From Pseudomonas sp. Au-Pse12 (lineage in GTDB: Bacteria; Pseudomonadota; Gammaproteobacteria; Pseudomonadales; Pseudomonadaceae), in assembly GCF_021341665.1 (NCBI RefSeq), contig NZ_JAJTTH010000010.1, positions 1-64,000 of the forward strand: a DNA stretch of 64,000 nt, in the 5' to 3' direction. How positions within the stretch are numbered: the stretch's first letter is position 1; the number at the start of each line of letters is the position of its first letter. Positions 16,578 through 27,315 of this stretch are shown here, piece after piece. The notes under the pieces were generated by a model. The model was not told the DNA's origin. It did no database searches and saw nothing but the letters and a program-made list of their open reading frames with translations. Position numbers and translations under genes: made by a program.

Positions 16578-18143
16578 TTATTGGCGGTCCCAGGCCATGC
16601 CCCAGTGGCTGCCGGTGCCGGGTTCGTATTGCGTGGCGCCGGCTTTCCACTGCACGCAGTAGCCGCTGTAAGGGAATGGCTTGCACTTGTAGGTCTTGCC
16701 GTCCTTGGGCTGCAGCACCAGGGTGCCGGCTTTGTAGGTGCTCAACCCTTGCGGGAACACGTGGTCGTACTTACCACCTTCAACCGGTGGCTCGCCGCCG
16801 TTGCCCGGTGTTTCGCCGCCACCGACGTTCTCTTCAACCTTCACGGTGAAGCGGGCGCTTTGCTGCAGCAACTCGCCTTTCTTCGAACTGGAGACCACCA
16901 CCAGGTCGTACTGGCCGGCCTTGGCGTCTTTCAGCGTGATCGAGAAGTGCGGGGTCAGGCTGCCGACCGGTGCGTGCTCATAGGCCAGGGTCTTGCCTGC
17001 GCTGTCGAACACTTTGGCGTAGGTCGTGTATTCGTCTTTCGGGTCGCTGGCCTTGACGATGGCGTTGAAGTGCAGGTCGACCTGGCCGTTGTTCGCGGTG
17101 TATTCAGGCTGCACCCCGGTGACCTTGAGCTCGCTCGGCTGGCTGGCCAGCTCCTTGGCGATGATCACGCTGCTGATGTCGCTGCCCTTGTTGACGAAGA
17201 TGCTGTTCTTGCCGCGGTTAGGCACGACCTGGTCCTTGTCGTCGAGCAGGCCCATCTGGTAGCCGAGCTTGGCCGCGTTGACCTTTTTCGCCAGCTCGAA
17301 CGGCCAGACGTTTTCGTTGGCCAGCGCTGGCGAATCAATGTTCAGCTGCACTTGCTTGGTCTGTTGCTCGGTGTGGGTGAACACCCGGGTCATGACCTTG
17401 TCGCCGACCTTCAGCGGTTCGGGCTGCACCGCGCCGATATCGTTCCACTGCGAGGCAGGCGCGTTGGCGTTATCGATGTTCAGGTCCACCACCGAGTAGA
17501 ACGTGTTGGAGTTGTCGTGGACTTTCCAGGTCGCCAGCAGCACGTGGTAGCCACTGCGATCGGCCGGGATCTTGACCTGGTGCTGGGTGGTGCCACCGGC
17601 CTTGGCCGGCATGCTGCCGTCCCATTTTTCATCCAGCAGCGGGGTCATTTCGAACGACTCGCGGGTCAGCGGCTGGTTCGGGTTCCAGTCTTTCTTGGTG
17701 ATGTAGAACTGCCAGTAGCGGGTGGCGTGAACCGCGGTGTACTTCCAGGTGAAGGTCTGCAGGCCCGGTTTGATGGTGTTCTTGGTCCAGCGGCTGCTCG
17801 ATTGTTCGTTGAGCTTGGCAAAGCCGGTCATGCCGCCGGCGGCAATGGTGCCATCGGCCGGGCCGCAGACGCGGAAGTCGCCGGTACAGGCCTGGGCGTT
17901 GCTCGGGAAGTGCTCGCGGCCGCCACCGGGGCTGCCGAAGTATTCGACGCTTTGCGGTTCATAGGCGACAGAGCCGCAGTTGGCGTTCTGATTGCCGCCA
18001 GCGGAACTGCACATGAAGGCGCGGCCCTTGGGGCTTTCGATGTAGCCGTGGGCGCTGGCTTGCTGAGCCGCGAACGAGGTCATGCCGATGGCCAGGGCCA
18101 AAGGCAATTTGAGGAATGAACGGGCTCGGTGCAACGTGATCAT
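16578..18143 (-). CDS. GbpA-like AA10 lytic polysaccharide monooxygenase, paralogue
   Basis: The 521-residue protein is a close paralogue of the product of 14817-16343, with the same order: signal peptide (ends QASA), AA10 domain starting with His32, a second copper His in AVHATRYW, DWNPNQPL, GbpA-type domains 2 and 3, a Gly/Glu/Pro linker slightly longer than in its twin, and the C-terminal YKCKPFPYSGYC carbohydrate-binding module. It is separated from its twin by a terminator, so each probably has its own promoter. The pair look like a tandem duplication that has diverged and may differ in substrate or induction. Confidence 0.92.
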   Translation of the reverse strand: MITLHRARSFLKLPLALAIGMTSFAAQQASAHGYIESPKGRAFMCSSAGGNQNANCGSVAYEPQSVEYFGSPGGGREHFPSNAQACTGDFRVCGPADGTIAAGGMTGFAKLNEQSSSRWTKNTIKPGLQTFTWKYTAVHATRYWQFYITKKDWNPNQPLTRESFEMTPLLDEKWDGSMPAKAGGTTQHQVKIPADRSGYHVLLATWKVHDNSNTFYSVVDLNIDNANAPASQWNDIGAVQPEPLKVGDKVMTRVFTHTEQQTKQVQLNIDSPALANENVWPFELAKKVNAAKLGYQMGLLDDKDQVVPNRGKNSIFVNKGSDISSVIIAKELASQPSELKVTGVQPEYTANNGQVDLHFNAIVKASDPKDEYTTYAKVFDSAGKTLAYEHAPVGSLTPHFSITLKDAKAGQYDLVVVSSSKKGELLQQSARFTVKVEENVGGGETPGNGGEPPVEGGKYDHVFPQGLSTYKAGTLVLQPKDGKTYKCKPFPYSGYCVQWKAGATQYEPGTGSHWGMAWDRQ

Positions 18144-18279
18144 CGATTGATCCTTAGTTGGAAATTATTGGATTCAACAGGCGATCGTGGGGAAGGATGT
18201 GGCGGCTCAAGTTGAGTCTGGCATCCCTGTCTGGCGCCCCCCGAAAGCAGGCGCCAGAGTAGGAAGGGTTGGCGGCGGG

Positions 18280-21200
18280 TTATATCGGACGAGTACGAGA
18301 GTGCACCAGGGGCGCGCGGGCAATGCCTCTGGACCAGGGCTTGAGCGGCTGGCGCAGGGCGGCGAGGTCGGCCTTGGCCTGCTCGAAGATGCGCTCCATG
18401 CTGGCCAGCAGCTCGGCCTGGCAGCGGCGCACCGCGTCCGCCTGCTGGACATTGACCTGCCTCAGCGCATGGCAGGCAGCGGCCATTTTACTGGCATCGA
18501 TCAGGCAGGCCACGCCCGCCAGGCGATGGCTCAGGTCGCCGATGGTCTGGGGCGTGCCGGCCAGATCGAGCACCTGCAATTGGGCGATTTCCTGCTGCAG
18601 GTTTTTGGTCAGCTCCAGCAGGATGCGCCGGCGCAGGATCGAGCTGTTCTTGCCCACCTCGTCCAGGTGATCGAGGCTGAACGAGCGTTGGAACGACGGT
18701 TCTTCGTCGAGGGGCGCATGGTTGCTGAGGACTTCCTGCAGGCGCGCCAGGGTCACGGGTTTGATCATCAGGTCGTTCATTCCGGCATTGGAACACTGGG
18801 TGGCCTCGTTGCTCAGGGCACTGGCGGTGTAGCCAATGATCAGGCGCTGGGGCAAGCCGCGGCGGCGCTCGTCTTCGCGCACGGCGCGGGTCAGGGCATA
18901 ACCGTCCATGCCCGGCATGTTGCAGTCGCTGATCAACACGTCGTAGGTCGACTCGCTCAGGGCCAGCAGGGCCTGTTCGCCGCTGCACACGTGTTCGGCC
19001 TGGTGCCCCAGGCGGGCCAGTTGCAGGGTCAGGACCAGGCCATTGGTGGACACGTCGTCCACCACCAGTACCCGCAACGCCTTGGCTGCCTGCTGTTCCG
19101 GCGCCAGGGGCTCGGGTGCAGCCCCCGGGGCCAGTTGCCAGTTCAGGGGCAGCTCGACCTGCACGCAGCAGCCGCGCCCGGGCTCGCTTTCCAGCCAGAT
19201 ATGGCCGTCCATCAACTGGGTCAGCTGGCTGCAGATGCTCAGGCCCAGGCCCGAACCGCCGTAGAGGTGGGCGGTGCGCGCGCTGGCCTGGCGATAGGGT
19301 TCGAAGATCAGCGGCTGCAAGGCATGCGGGATGCCGATGCCGGTGTCGCAGACACTCAGGGTCAGCCGGCTCACGCCTTCGCGCAGCGGGGCCTCGGTCA
19401 CCCGCACCTGGATGCTGCCCTGGTCGGTGAACTTCAGGGCGTTGCTGATCAGGTTGTGGAAGATCTGCTGCAGGCGCAGCGAATCGACCCAGTGCAGGCG
19501 CTGCCTGTCGGCCTGGTAGGTGAAGTGCAGGTGCAGGTTCTTCTCCCGGGCCTGGGCCGCGAACAGCCCGAGGCTGTTGGTCAGCAGCGGTTCCAGCGCG
19601 GTGGGGTGGGGGGCCAGTTGCATCAGGCCGCTCTCGATCTTGTCCAGGTCGAGGATGTTGCCGATCAGGTCGATCATCGAAGTCGCCGATTGCTGGGCCA
19701 CCCGCAGGTTGTGCGAGGGGCTGTTGCGGCCGCTGGTTTCCAGCTCCAGCAGCCCCACCAGGGCATTGAGCGGGGTGCGCAGTTCGTGGCTCATGGACGC
19801 CAGGAATTCGCTTTTGGCGGCACTGGCCTTGAGCGCGACTTGCTTGGCTTCGCGCAGTTTGATTTCCAGGTGCTTGCGTTCGGAAATGTCCAGCCAGCCG
19901 CCCAGCAGTCCCTGGAGCAGGCCGCGGGCGTTGTAGAACGGCACCAGCCATTGGTACAGGTAATGCTGCTCGCCCTTGATGACCAGGCTGGTGTCGAGAA
20001 AGCGCGGCCGGTGGTTGTGCAGTAACTGGTGGTGTTCGTCCTGCAGCACCTGGGCAAAATTACCCGGCATGTTGCTCTGCTCGGTGGGCAGGCAGCCCTG
20101 GACCTGATCCTCGGAGGTGGAGAAAAACTCTTCATAGGCCCGATTGCAGGTGCTCAAGCGCCCGTGCAGGTCGCACACATACAGCGGCGTCGGCAGCCCG
20201 TTGAGCAGCGAGAACTGGAACGCCAGCTTGTCCTGCAGGCGGGTCTGGGCGCAGATCCGCTCCTTGACCTGGATCTTCAGCCGCCAGTTCCACACCAGGG
20301 ACAGGACGAAGACCAGCAGCACCACCACGCCGACATGCCAGGCCTGGTCGGCGGCCCATGCCCAGAAGTTGTCCTGGGGGCGCTCGGCGATCACCTGGAT
20401 ATCGCTCTGCGGCGCGCGCGAGAGTGAATCCAGCAGCTTGTCCAGGATGCTCAGCAACTCGCTGGAGCCTGGCGCCACGGCAAATTGGTGAGGGCTCGGC
20501 GTGGCCTTGATCGACAGGCCGTACTGCAGGCCGCTCCCGGGTTGCGCCTGGCCGGCGCTGGGGCTGTCCAGCGTGGCGTCGACCCGGCGCTGCAGCACCA
20601 GGTCCAGGGACTGCTGGTAGTTCTCGGTGAGCATCAGCTGGAGCTTGGGGTAGCGCAGGCGCAGGTGGTCGTACAGCGGGTGGTCGCGCGACAGCGAAAG
20701 CGTGCGGCCCTCCATGGCTTCCAGCGAGCTGGGGGAGCTGTCGCCGGTGCGGATGATGAAGGTCCAGTTGCGCGGGCCGTAGGGCTGGCTGAAGCGCACG
20801 CCCCGGGACCCGTCGGCAATGTTCAGGGACCGGCTGGAGAGGTCGGCGCTGCCCTTGTTCAGTTGTTCCAGGTCCTTGGCCCGCGACAGGCTCGGCTGGA
20901 TGTTGAGCGTCAGGCGAAAGGCATCGGTCAGGGTCTGCAGCAGGTCGATGCTCAATCCCGCCCACTGTCCGTCACTGGTGCGATACAGGTACGGCGGCGC
21001 TTCCTGGGCCAGCAGGTTGATCTGTTGATGTTCCTTCAACCACGCCAGTTCCTGGGGGCTGAGCATGAAGGCATCGGTCGGGGAATAGGGGAAGGGACCG
21101 TGGCTGGCGTGCTGCTGGACCTTGAGTTTCTGCGCCTCGGGAACGCTGTGCAGCACATGGTTGAGCAGGGCCAGCAGGGTGGGTTCGTCGCGGCGCACGG

Positions 21201-21933
21201 CGAAGGCGAAACCGGTGTTGGGCAGCTGCGCGGAAAACTTGTTGTGCAGGGCCAGGTCCGGGCGCGCCTGAAGGTAGAGGCTGGCGCGGAACTGGTCGCC
21301 GATGAAGGCGTCCGCCTCGCCCAGGGCCAACTGTTCGAAGGCCAGCGCCGTGGTGCGCACGGTGCGGACTTCGGCCAGCGGATAGGCATCGCGGATCTGC
21401 TGGTTCGGCAGGTAGTTTTCCAGTACCAGCACCTGTTTGCCGCGCAGGTCCAGGGGCAGGCTCTGGTCGCTGGTGCGGCCGACGATGATCGGCAGGTTGC
21501 GCAGGTAGGGCTGGCTCAGGCGCAGGTTCGGGTTGGCCGCTTCGAACTCGGTGGCGCGGGCCAGCAGATCGACCCGGTGGTCCAGCAAGGCTTCCACGGC
21601 GGCCTGGGGCGAGGGCAGCTCGACGCTTTGAAAGTGCAGGTCCAACTGTTCGCCGATCAGCTTCAGGTACTCGTCGGAAATCGACTTCAGGACCTGGTTG
21701 CCGGCGCTCTCCAGGGGGCGGTCCGGGGGCACGATGCGCGCCACCTTGAGGGTCTTGCGCGGCAGGCTGTTGCGCATCGCCAGCAACGTGCTCAGGGGCA
21801 GGTTGCTGTCCGCCGTTGCGGGCGCGGAGTCGGCGTAGGCCGGTGCCAGCAGGGTCAGGCAGGCCAGGGGGATGAGCAGCAGGCAAAAGCGCTGCATCCT
21901 CCGGCGCACGAAGGAAAGCGAAATGAGGTGCAT
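18280..21933 (-). CDS. BvgS/EvgS-like hybrid sensor histidine kinase
   Basis: The 1217-residue protein has, in order, a signal peptide, two periplasmic solute-binding (SBP_bac_3/venus flytrap) domains at about 60-520, a membrane helix near 530-550, a PAS domain (about 575-690), a dimerisation domain with His716 (SMSHELRTPLN), a catalytic ATPase domain with DTGIGIP, a receiver with Asp1003 (LISDCNMPGMDG) and an HPt domain with His1136 (DLSHRLAGV). This is the BvgS/EvgS phosphorelay plan. The response regulator gene lies just upstream with its stop 37 bases before this start. Placement next to the LPMO-gsp block suggests that it controls them; this is not shown by the sequence. Confidence 0.93.
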   Translation of the reverse strand: MHLISLSFVRRRMQRFCLLLIPLACLTLLAPAYADSAPATADSNLPLSTLLAMRNSLPRKTLKVARIVPPDRPLESAGNQVLKSISDEYLKLIGEQLDLHFQSVELPSPQAAVEALLDHRVDLLARATEFEAANPNLRLSQPYLRNLPIIVGRTSDQSLPLDLRGKQVLVLENYLPNQQIRDAYPLAEVRTVRTTALAFEQLALGEADAFIGDQFRASLYLQARPDLALHNKFSAQLPNTGFAFAVRRDEPTLLALLNHVLHSVPEAQKLKVQQHASHGPFPYSPTDAFMLSPQELAWLKEHQQINLLAQEAPPYLYRTSDGQWAGLSIDLLQTLTDAFRLTLNIQPSLSRAKDLEQLNKGSADLSSRSLNIADGSRGVRFSQPYGPRNWTFIIRTGDSSPSSLEAMEGRTLSLSRDHPLYDHLRLRYPKLQLMLTENYQQSLDLVLQRRVDATLDSPSAGQAQPGSGLQYGLSIKATPSPHQFAVAPGSSELLSILDKLLDSLSRAPQSDIQVIAERPQDNFWAWAADQAWHVGVVVLLVFVLSLVWNWRLKIQVKERICAQTRLQDKLAFQFSLLNGLPTPLYVCDLHGRLSTCNRAYEEFFSTSEDQVQGCLPTEQSNMPGNFAQVLQDEHHQLLHNHRPRFLDTSLVIKGEQHYLYQWLVPFYNARGLLQGLLGGWLDISERKHLEIKLREAKQVALKASAAKSEFLASMSHELRTPLNALVGLLELETSGRNSPSHNLRVAQQSATSMIDLIGNILDLDKIESGLMQLAPHPTALEPLLTNSLGLFAAQAREKNLHLHFTYQADRQRLHWVDSLRLQQIFHNLISNALKFTDQGSIQVRVTEAPLREGVSRLTLSVCDTGIGIPHALQPLIFEPYRQASARTAHLYGGSGLGLSICSQLTQLMDGHIWLESEPGRGCCVQVELPLNWQLAPGAAPEPLAPEQQAAKALRVLVVDDVSTNGLVLTLQLARLGHQAEHVCSGEQALLALSESTYDVLISDCNMPGMDGYALTRAVREDERRRGLPQRLIIGYTASALSNEATQCSNAGMNDLMIKPVTLARLQEVLSNHAPLDEEPSFQRSFSLDHLDEVGKNSSILRRRILLELTKNLQQEIAQLQVLDLAGTPQTIGDLSHRLAGVACLIDASKMAAACHALRQVNVQQADAVRRCQAELLASMERIFEQAKADLAALRQPLKPWSRGIARAPLVHSRTRPI

Positions 21934-21970
21934 AAGGGGGAATGCTCCGGGATCGGCCGCGCTCGGCGAC

Positions 21971-22612
21971 TCAGGAAAGGCCGTGTTCCTGGATGTAGAG
22001 AAACAGGCTGGCTGAAGTGTCCAGGCCAAGCTTGCGCATGGCGCTGCTTTTTTGCGTGCTGATGGTCTGCTTGCTGCGGCACAGGTGCTGGGCGATGGCG
22101 CCAATGCTCATGCCGGTGCCGTACAGCCGCAGCACCTCGATTTCCCGCGCCGACAACTGTTCGGGTTGCAGCAGCGGCTTGCCGTGCAGCGCGGTGCTGG
22201 TGTCCAGCAGGTGCTGGATGGACGCCGAGACGAAGGGCGCGCGCGGGCTGGCGTCGATCGCCTTGGGCAGGTCATTGAGCAGGCCGCGCTTGCTCACCAG
22301 GCCCTGGATGCCGAGCTTCAGCACGCTGCTGATCAGCGCCGGGTTGTCGAGCATGGTGATCACCACGATCGCCAGCTGCGGATAGCGCGAACGCAGGCGG
22401 CGGATCAGGCGAATCCCGTCCACTTGATCGCCGCCGGGCATCATCAGGTCGGTCAACAGCAGTTCGCAGGGACGCTGCTGCAGGTTCTCCAGCAGGGTTG
22501 CCACGCTGTGGGCCTGGGCCACCACTTCAAGGTCGGCGCGGTTTTCCAGCAGGGTGTGAATCCCAATCAGGGTCAGGGGATGGTCATCGGCTATCTGGAC
22601 GCGGATCGGCAT
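21971..22612 (-). CDS. LuxR/NarL-type response regulator
   Basis: The 213-residue protein has an N-terminal receiver domain with the phospho-acceptor Asp55 (LLTDLMMPG), conserved acidic pair ADD near 8-10 and the switch Thr in VITM. A C-terminal LuxR helix-turn-helix (LSAREIEVLRLYGTGMSIGAIA) follows. It is the BvgA/EvgA counterpart of the hybrid kinase encoded downstream in the same orientation. I chose ATG 22610-22612, which starts directly before the receiver core. The ribosome binding site is weak. Confidence 0.92.
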   Translation of the reverse strand: MPIRVQIADDHPLTLIGIHTLLENRADLEVVAQAHSVATLLENLQQRPCELLLTDLMMPGGDQVDGIRLIRRLRSRYPQLAIVVITMLDNPALISSVLKLGIQGLVSKRGLLNDLPKAIDASPRAPFVSASIQHLLDTSTALHGKPLLQPEQLSAREIEVLRLYGTGMSIGAIAQHLCRSKQTISTQKSSAMRKLGLDTSASLFLYIQEHGLS

Positions 22613-22644
22613 CGGTTTCGTGTACTCGGCTTTTCGGCAGGCAT

Positions 22645-22690
22645 GAGCCCACAAAAACGCCCGGCTTCCTATCGAGGAGCGGGCATTTTG
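22645..22690 (-). terminator. Probable terminator of the lrp-type gene
   Basis: An imperfect hairpin (GCCCG-ctcct ... GGAAGC-CGGGC on the minus strand) is followed by GTTTTTGTG. It lies downstream of the Lrp/AsnC gene and just before the response regulator start, so it separates the two units. Confidence 0.5.
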
Positions 22691-22851
22691 CTTGTGGGTT
22701 CGTCAGAAGATTCGCAGGGTATCACTGAAATTGGCGCCAAAAAGACGTCCATGGAACTTTAAGAATCGTCTTATGCTTTCCGAGAAATTTCCTTAAATCT
22801 TGTAGGGCGACTGCTCGTGAGCATGCAAGGAATGCCTCTGGAACGGGCGTT

Positions 22852-22920
22852 TCAGCGCGGCTTGTCGGGCCGTCCGGCGCGTTTTTTCAACCCGCGGACG
22901 GTGCGCTTGCCGCTGCTCAT
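22852..22920 (-). CDS. Possible 22-aa basic peptide coupled to the lrp-type gene
   Basis: A 22-codon frame, MSSGKRTVRGLKKRAGRPDKPR, begins at an ATG that overlaps the stop of the Lrp/AsnC gene (ATGA). Nearly half of the residues are Lys or Arg. The coupling geometry is good for translation, but so short a frame can occur by chance. No family is recognised. Confidence 0.3.
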   Translation of the reverse strand: MSSGKRTVRGLKKRAGRPDKPR

Positions 22921-23354
22921 TCCAGGGGCGGCAAACGCCGCTTGATCGGAGATTTCTTGACGATCGCGGTGTTGGTTTCGGCGTAGTGGTTGAGGTGGTC
23001 CAGCAGGCTGTCCAGTTGCTCCATGGAACGCACTTGCAGGCGGGCGATAAAGCAGTCGTCGCCGGTGACCTTGTCGCATTCGGTGAATTCGGCAATGGCC
23101 AGGATCTGCCGTTCGACTTCCTGCAACTTACCCGGCAACGGGCGGATGCGGACGATGGCCTGTAATTGGTAGCCGAAAAACCTGGGGTCGATCTCCAGGG
23201 TATAGGCACTGATCACGCCGCGTTCTTCCAGACGTCGCAGGCGTTCCGAGACACTGGGGGCGGACAGCCCGCTGATCTGCGCCAAGGCTTTGAGGGAGCG
23301 TCGCGAGTCCTGCATCAGGGCACTGATCAGGGTTTGGTCGATGGCATCGAGCAT
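22917..23354 (-). CDS. Lrp/AsnC family transcriptional regulator
   Basis: The 145-residue protein has an N-terminal AsnC-type helix-turn-helix (LDAIDQTLISAL ... LSAPSVSERLRRLEERGVI) and a C-terminal RAM ligand-binding domain with GDDCFIARL. Members are octameric amino-acid-responsive regulators. The start at 23354 gives the standard family N terminus; the longer open frame was rejected. It is divergent from an EamA-type exporter gene, with about 130 bases between starts, so it probably controls that transporter in response to an amino acid. The ligand cannot be inferred. Confidence 0.9.
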   Translation of the reverse strand: MLDAIDQTLISALMQDSRRSLKALAQISGLSAPSVSERLRRLEERGVISAYTLEIDPRFFGYQLQAIVRIRPLPGKLQEVERQILAIAEFTECDKVTGDDCFIARLQVRSMEQLDSLLDHLNHYAETNTAIVKKSPIKRRLPPLE

Positions 23355-23486
23355 GGCGATCTCATTAGGTGAATGAACGGTTTTGCCTTGATAAAAAAGG
23401 CCTGAATCGATTCTAGCCCAGGTTTTGATCTGGCGATGGCCACTGCTGGCTGGGCATAATTTGCCCACTTGCACAGGAGCCTGATG

Positions 23487-24380
23487 ATGGATGCAAACAC
23501 CCGTCGCGGATCGTTGGAAATGACCGCTGCCATGCTGATTTCCGGAACCATTGGCTGGTTCGTCCTGGTGTCCGGGCAACCGGTGCTGGATGTGGTGTTC
23601 TGGCGGTGCCTGTTCGGTGCCGGGGCCTTATTGCTTATTTGTGGCGCTTTCGGTTTTTTGCGTAAGAACATTCTGATCAAGCGCAGCCTGCTTCTGGCGG
23701 TGCTCAGCGGCGTGGCGATTGTCGGCAACTGGGTGCTGCTGTTCGGTTCCTACTCCCGCGCCTCGATCGCCATCGGCACCGCGGTGTACAACGTCCAGCC
23801 GTTCATTCTGGTGGCCCTGGGCGCGCTGTTCCTGGGGGAGAAGATCACCCCGCAGAAACTCTTCTGGCTGTGCCTGTCGTTCGCCGGGATGCTGGCCATC
23901 GTCAGTGCCCACGGCGCCGAGGGCGAGGGCGGTAGCGACTACTTGCTGGGCATCGCCCTGGCCCTGGGCGCTGCGCTGCTGTACGCCTTCGCCGCGTTGC
24001 TGATCAAGCGCCTGAGTGGCACGCCGCCGCACCTGATCGCGTTGGTCCAGGTCTGCACCGGGGTCTTGCTGCTGGCGCCCTGGGCCAACCTCGGCACGCC
24101 GCCCCAGCAGGCCAGCGCCTGGGCCAGCCTGCTGACCCTGGGCATCCTTCATACCGGGGTGATGTACGTGCTGCTGTACGGGGCGATCCAGAAGCTGCCG
24201 ACGGCCTTGACCGGCGCCTTGTCGTTCATCTATCCGATCGCGGCGATCTTCGTCGACTGGCTGGCCTTCGGGCACCGCCTGGGCCTGCTGCAATGGGTGG
24301 GTGTTGGGGCCATCCTGCTGGCCGCCGCCGGCATGCAGCAGGGCTGGAGCCTGAAGCGCCGACGCAGCGTTTTGCAGTGA
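23487..24380 (+). CDS. EamA/DMT-family transporter
   Basis: The 297-residue inner-membrane protein has ten hydrophobic segments in two EamA repeats, each with the small-residue-rich helix typical of drug/metabolite exporters (YNVQPFILVALGALFLGE in the first, GALSFIYPIAAIFVDW in the second). The ATG at 23487 follows AGGAG by seven bases; the ATG one codon earlier is possible. Such proteins often export amino acids or metabolites, and the divergent Lrp-type regulator supports that. Confidence 0.88.
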   Translation: MDANTRRGSLEMTAAMLISGTIGWFVLVSGQPVLDVVFWRCLFGAGALLLICGAFGFLRKNILIKRSLLLAVLSGVAIVGNWVLLFGSYSRASIAIGTAVYNVQPFILVALGALFLGEKITPQKLFWLCLSFAGMLAIVSAHGAEGEGGSDYLLGIALALGAALLYAFAALLIKRLSGTPPHLIALVQVCTGVLLLAPWANLGTPPQQASAWASLLTLGILHTGVMYVLLYGAIQKLPTALTGALSFIYPIAAIFVDWLAFGHRLGLLQWVGVGAILLAAAGMQQGWSLKRRRSVLQ

Positions 24381-24633
24381 GCGCCGCAGGCGTTCGACGG
24401 GGGCTGGCAAGCGGCTCCCACTGCCCGCGCAAACGCCCGGGCAGCGGGCCTCTACCGGTCGGCGCCGAGCCTTGACAGGCCGGGGCCCGGGGCTAGATTT
24501 TACCCAGCGCTGAGGTTTTTTCAGCACCCTTTCTCCCCCGGTCCAGGCCCTCGGCATCCCGCCCAGGCGCGCCTCGATCGTGCGCAACCACCGGTTCGCG
24601 TCGTTGCCGCCGCGCGCCGGCCCAGGAGCGATC

Positions 24634-26919
<2,286 letters not shown>

Positions 26920-26929
26920 CCCGGCAATG

Positions 26930-27250
26930 GGTGAGGGAGCTTGCCACAAGGCGTGTTCAGCCTCGCAACTGGCGGCAATCAGAGGCCGCAAGAACCGATG
27001 CAAACAGCTTGTGGCTGACAGCTCACCGCTTGCCGCTGCTTTTCTGTGGCGAGGGAGCTCGCTCCCGCTCGGACGCGCAGCGGCCGTAAAACCTGAATCT
27101 GCGGTCTGCCTGATAGGAAGGGGACTCAGGCATTGGGAAGGCTGCGCCTTCCAGCGGGAGCAAGCTCCCTCGCCACAGTAAGCGCTCTTGTCACAAGGCG
27201 TGTTCAGCCTCGCAGCTTGCGGCTGGCAGCTCACCGCTTGCAGCTGCTCC
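26930..27250. repeat. Composite intergenic repeat cluster
   Basis: This 396-base gap between the oxidoreductase and DyP genes is almost all repeats. The core at about 27044-27179 is an inverted-orientation copy of the unit found in tandem at 37150-37760; its ends read TGTGGCGAGGGAGCTCGC and GCAAGCTCCCTCGCCACA. It is flanked by direct repeats of a second element (CACAAGGCGTGTTCAGCCTCGCA at about 26944 and 27192; CAGCTCACCGCTTGC at both sides). These resemble the REP/BIME-like dispersed repeats of the P. fluorescens group. Confidence 0.75.
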
Positions 27251-27315
27251 CCTTACCACAGCCACAATCTGCTAATTTCCTGTCAGTGATTTTTCGACCG
27301 CAGCCTGTGGAAACC

